From IMG/VR virus record IMGVR_UViG_3300045973_000227, positions 1 to 20,354 of that record: DNA of 20,354 nucleotides. The stretch is one strand, 5' to 3'. Under the pieces are notes generated by a model. The model was not told the DNA's origin, did not search any database, and saw only the letters and a list, made by a program, of their open reading frames with translations. The first letter of the stretch is position 1, and the number at the start of each line of letters is the position of its first letter. The DNA comes from a virus. Shown piece by piece: positions 20,300 through 20,354 of this stretch. Made by a program: the position numbers and the translations under genes.

Positions 20300-20354
20300 A
20301 TGGTAATATTTTCAGAATGCCCTGAGTGTCATCAATCAAGTACAGTGACACATA
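20300..20354 (+). CDS. Start of a further zinc-ribbon protein (partial)
   Basis: ATG 20300 behind AGGAGA (20288-20293). The visible 18 codons read MVIFSECPECHQSSTVTH, where CPEC is the first knuckle of a zinc ribbon. The frame runs off the window. Partial, so only the start and the motif are supported. Confidence 0.5.
   Translation, partial: MVIFSECPECHQSSTVTH

Overview
This window is a stretch of the chromosome of a tailed phage of the T4-like myovirus group (Caudoviricetes), probably infecting a Gram-negative host. The evidence is T4-type tail and baseplate proteins (gp19, gp26, gp48/54, gp53, gp27 and gp5 relatives), a UvsW/UvsY recombination pair, T4-type late promoters (TATAAATA), dense packing with ATGA and TAATG gene overlaps, an AT-rich composition, and an exported or membrane protein pair that looks like lysis or envelope functions. 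I cannot name the host or the phage genus from sequence alone.

Layout. 1-600: the 3' end of a large protein with a ParB/sulfiredoxin-like C-terminal domain. 602-2150: a late-promoter-led cluster of small genes (a one-helix membrane protein, two unknowns, a class I SAM methyltransferase with a capsid-targeting-like N-terminus, a zinc ribbon). 2154-2277: a folded RNA segment, a strong intrinsic terminator and a late promoter back to back. 2310-13682: one long rightward late operon of a small unknown gene, two overlapping membrane/exported proteins, an Hfq/Sm-like protein, three tandem tail-tube (gp19) paralogs, a gp26-like tail chaperone with an apparent programmed -1 frameshift, a 994-residue tape measure protein carrying a GH19 muralytic domain, and a baseplate hub set (gp48/54-like, gp53, gp27-like, a lone gp5 OB domain, a lone beta-helix spike, and one unknown).

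13679-14554 is a leftward operon (coiled-coil protein, UvsY, zinc ribbon), diverging from uvsW (14580-16079), whose ATG coincides with the predicted start of a late transcript. 16080-16664 is the only large non-coding region. It holds an AT-rich tract, four 12-bp tandem repeats, a long inverted repeat, an opposing late-promoter match and an early sigma70-type promoter. From 16665 to the end lie rightward, probably early genes: a PD-(D/E)XK-type nuclease candidate, a UvrD-like SF1 helicase, a small protein resembling the RNA polymerase alpha C-terminal domain, zinc ribbons, and a second capsid-targeting-like protein.

Together the left two thirds build the tail: tube subunits, the chaperone and its frameshifted form, the tape measure they load, and the hub/spike that caps it. 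The peptidoglycan-cutting domain found in T4 gp5 is missing from the spike here and appears instead in the tape measure. The right third carries recombination, replication and early-regulation functions. The most unusual points are the frameshift, the dispersal of gp5 modules, the Hfq-like protein, the alpha-CTD-like protein, and the shared palindromic elements at the two early promoters.
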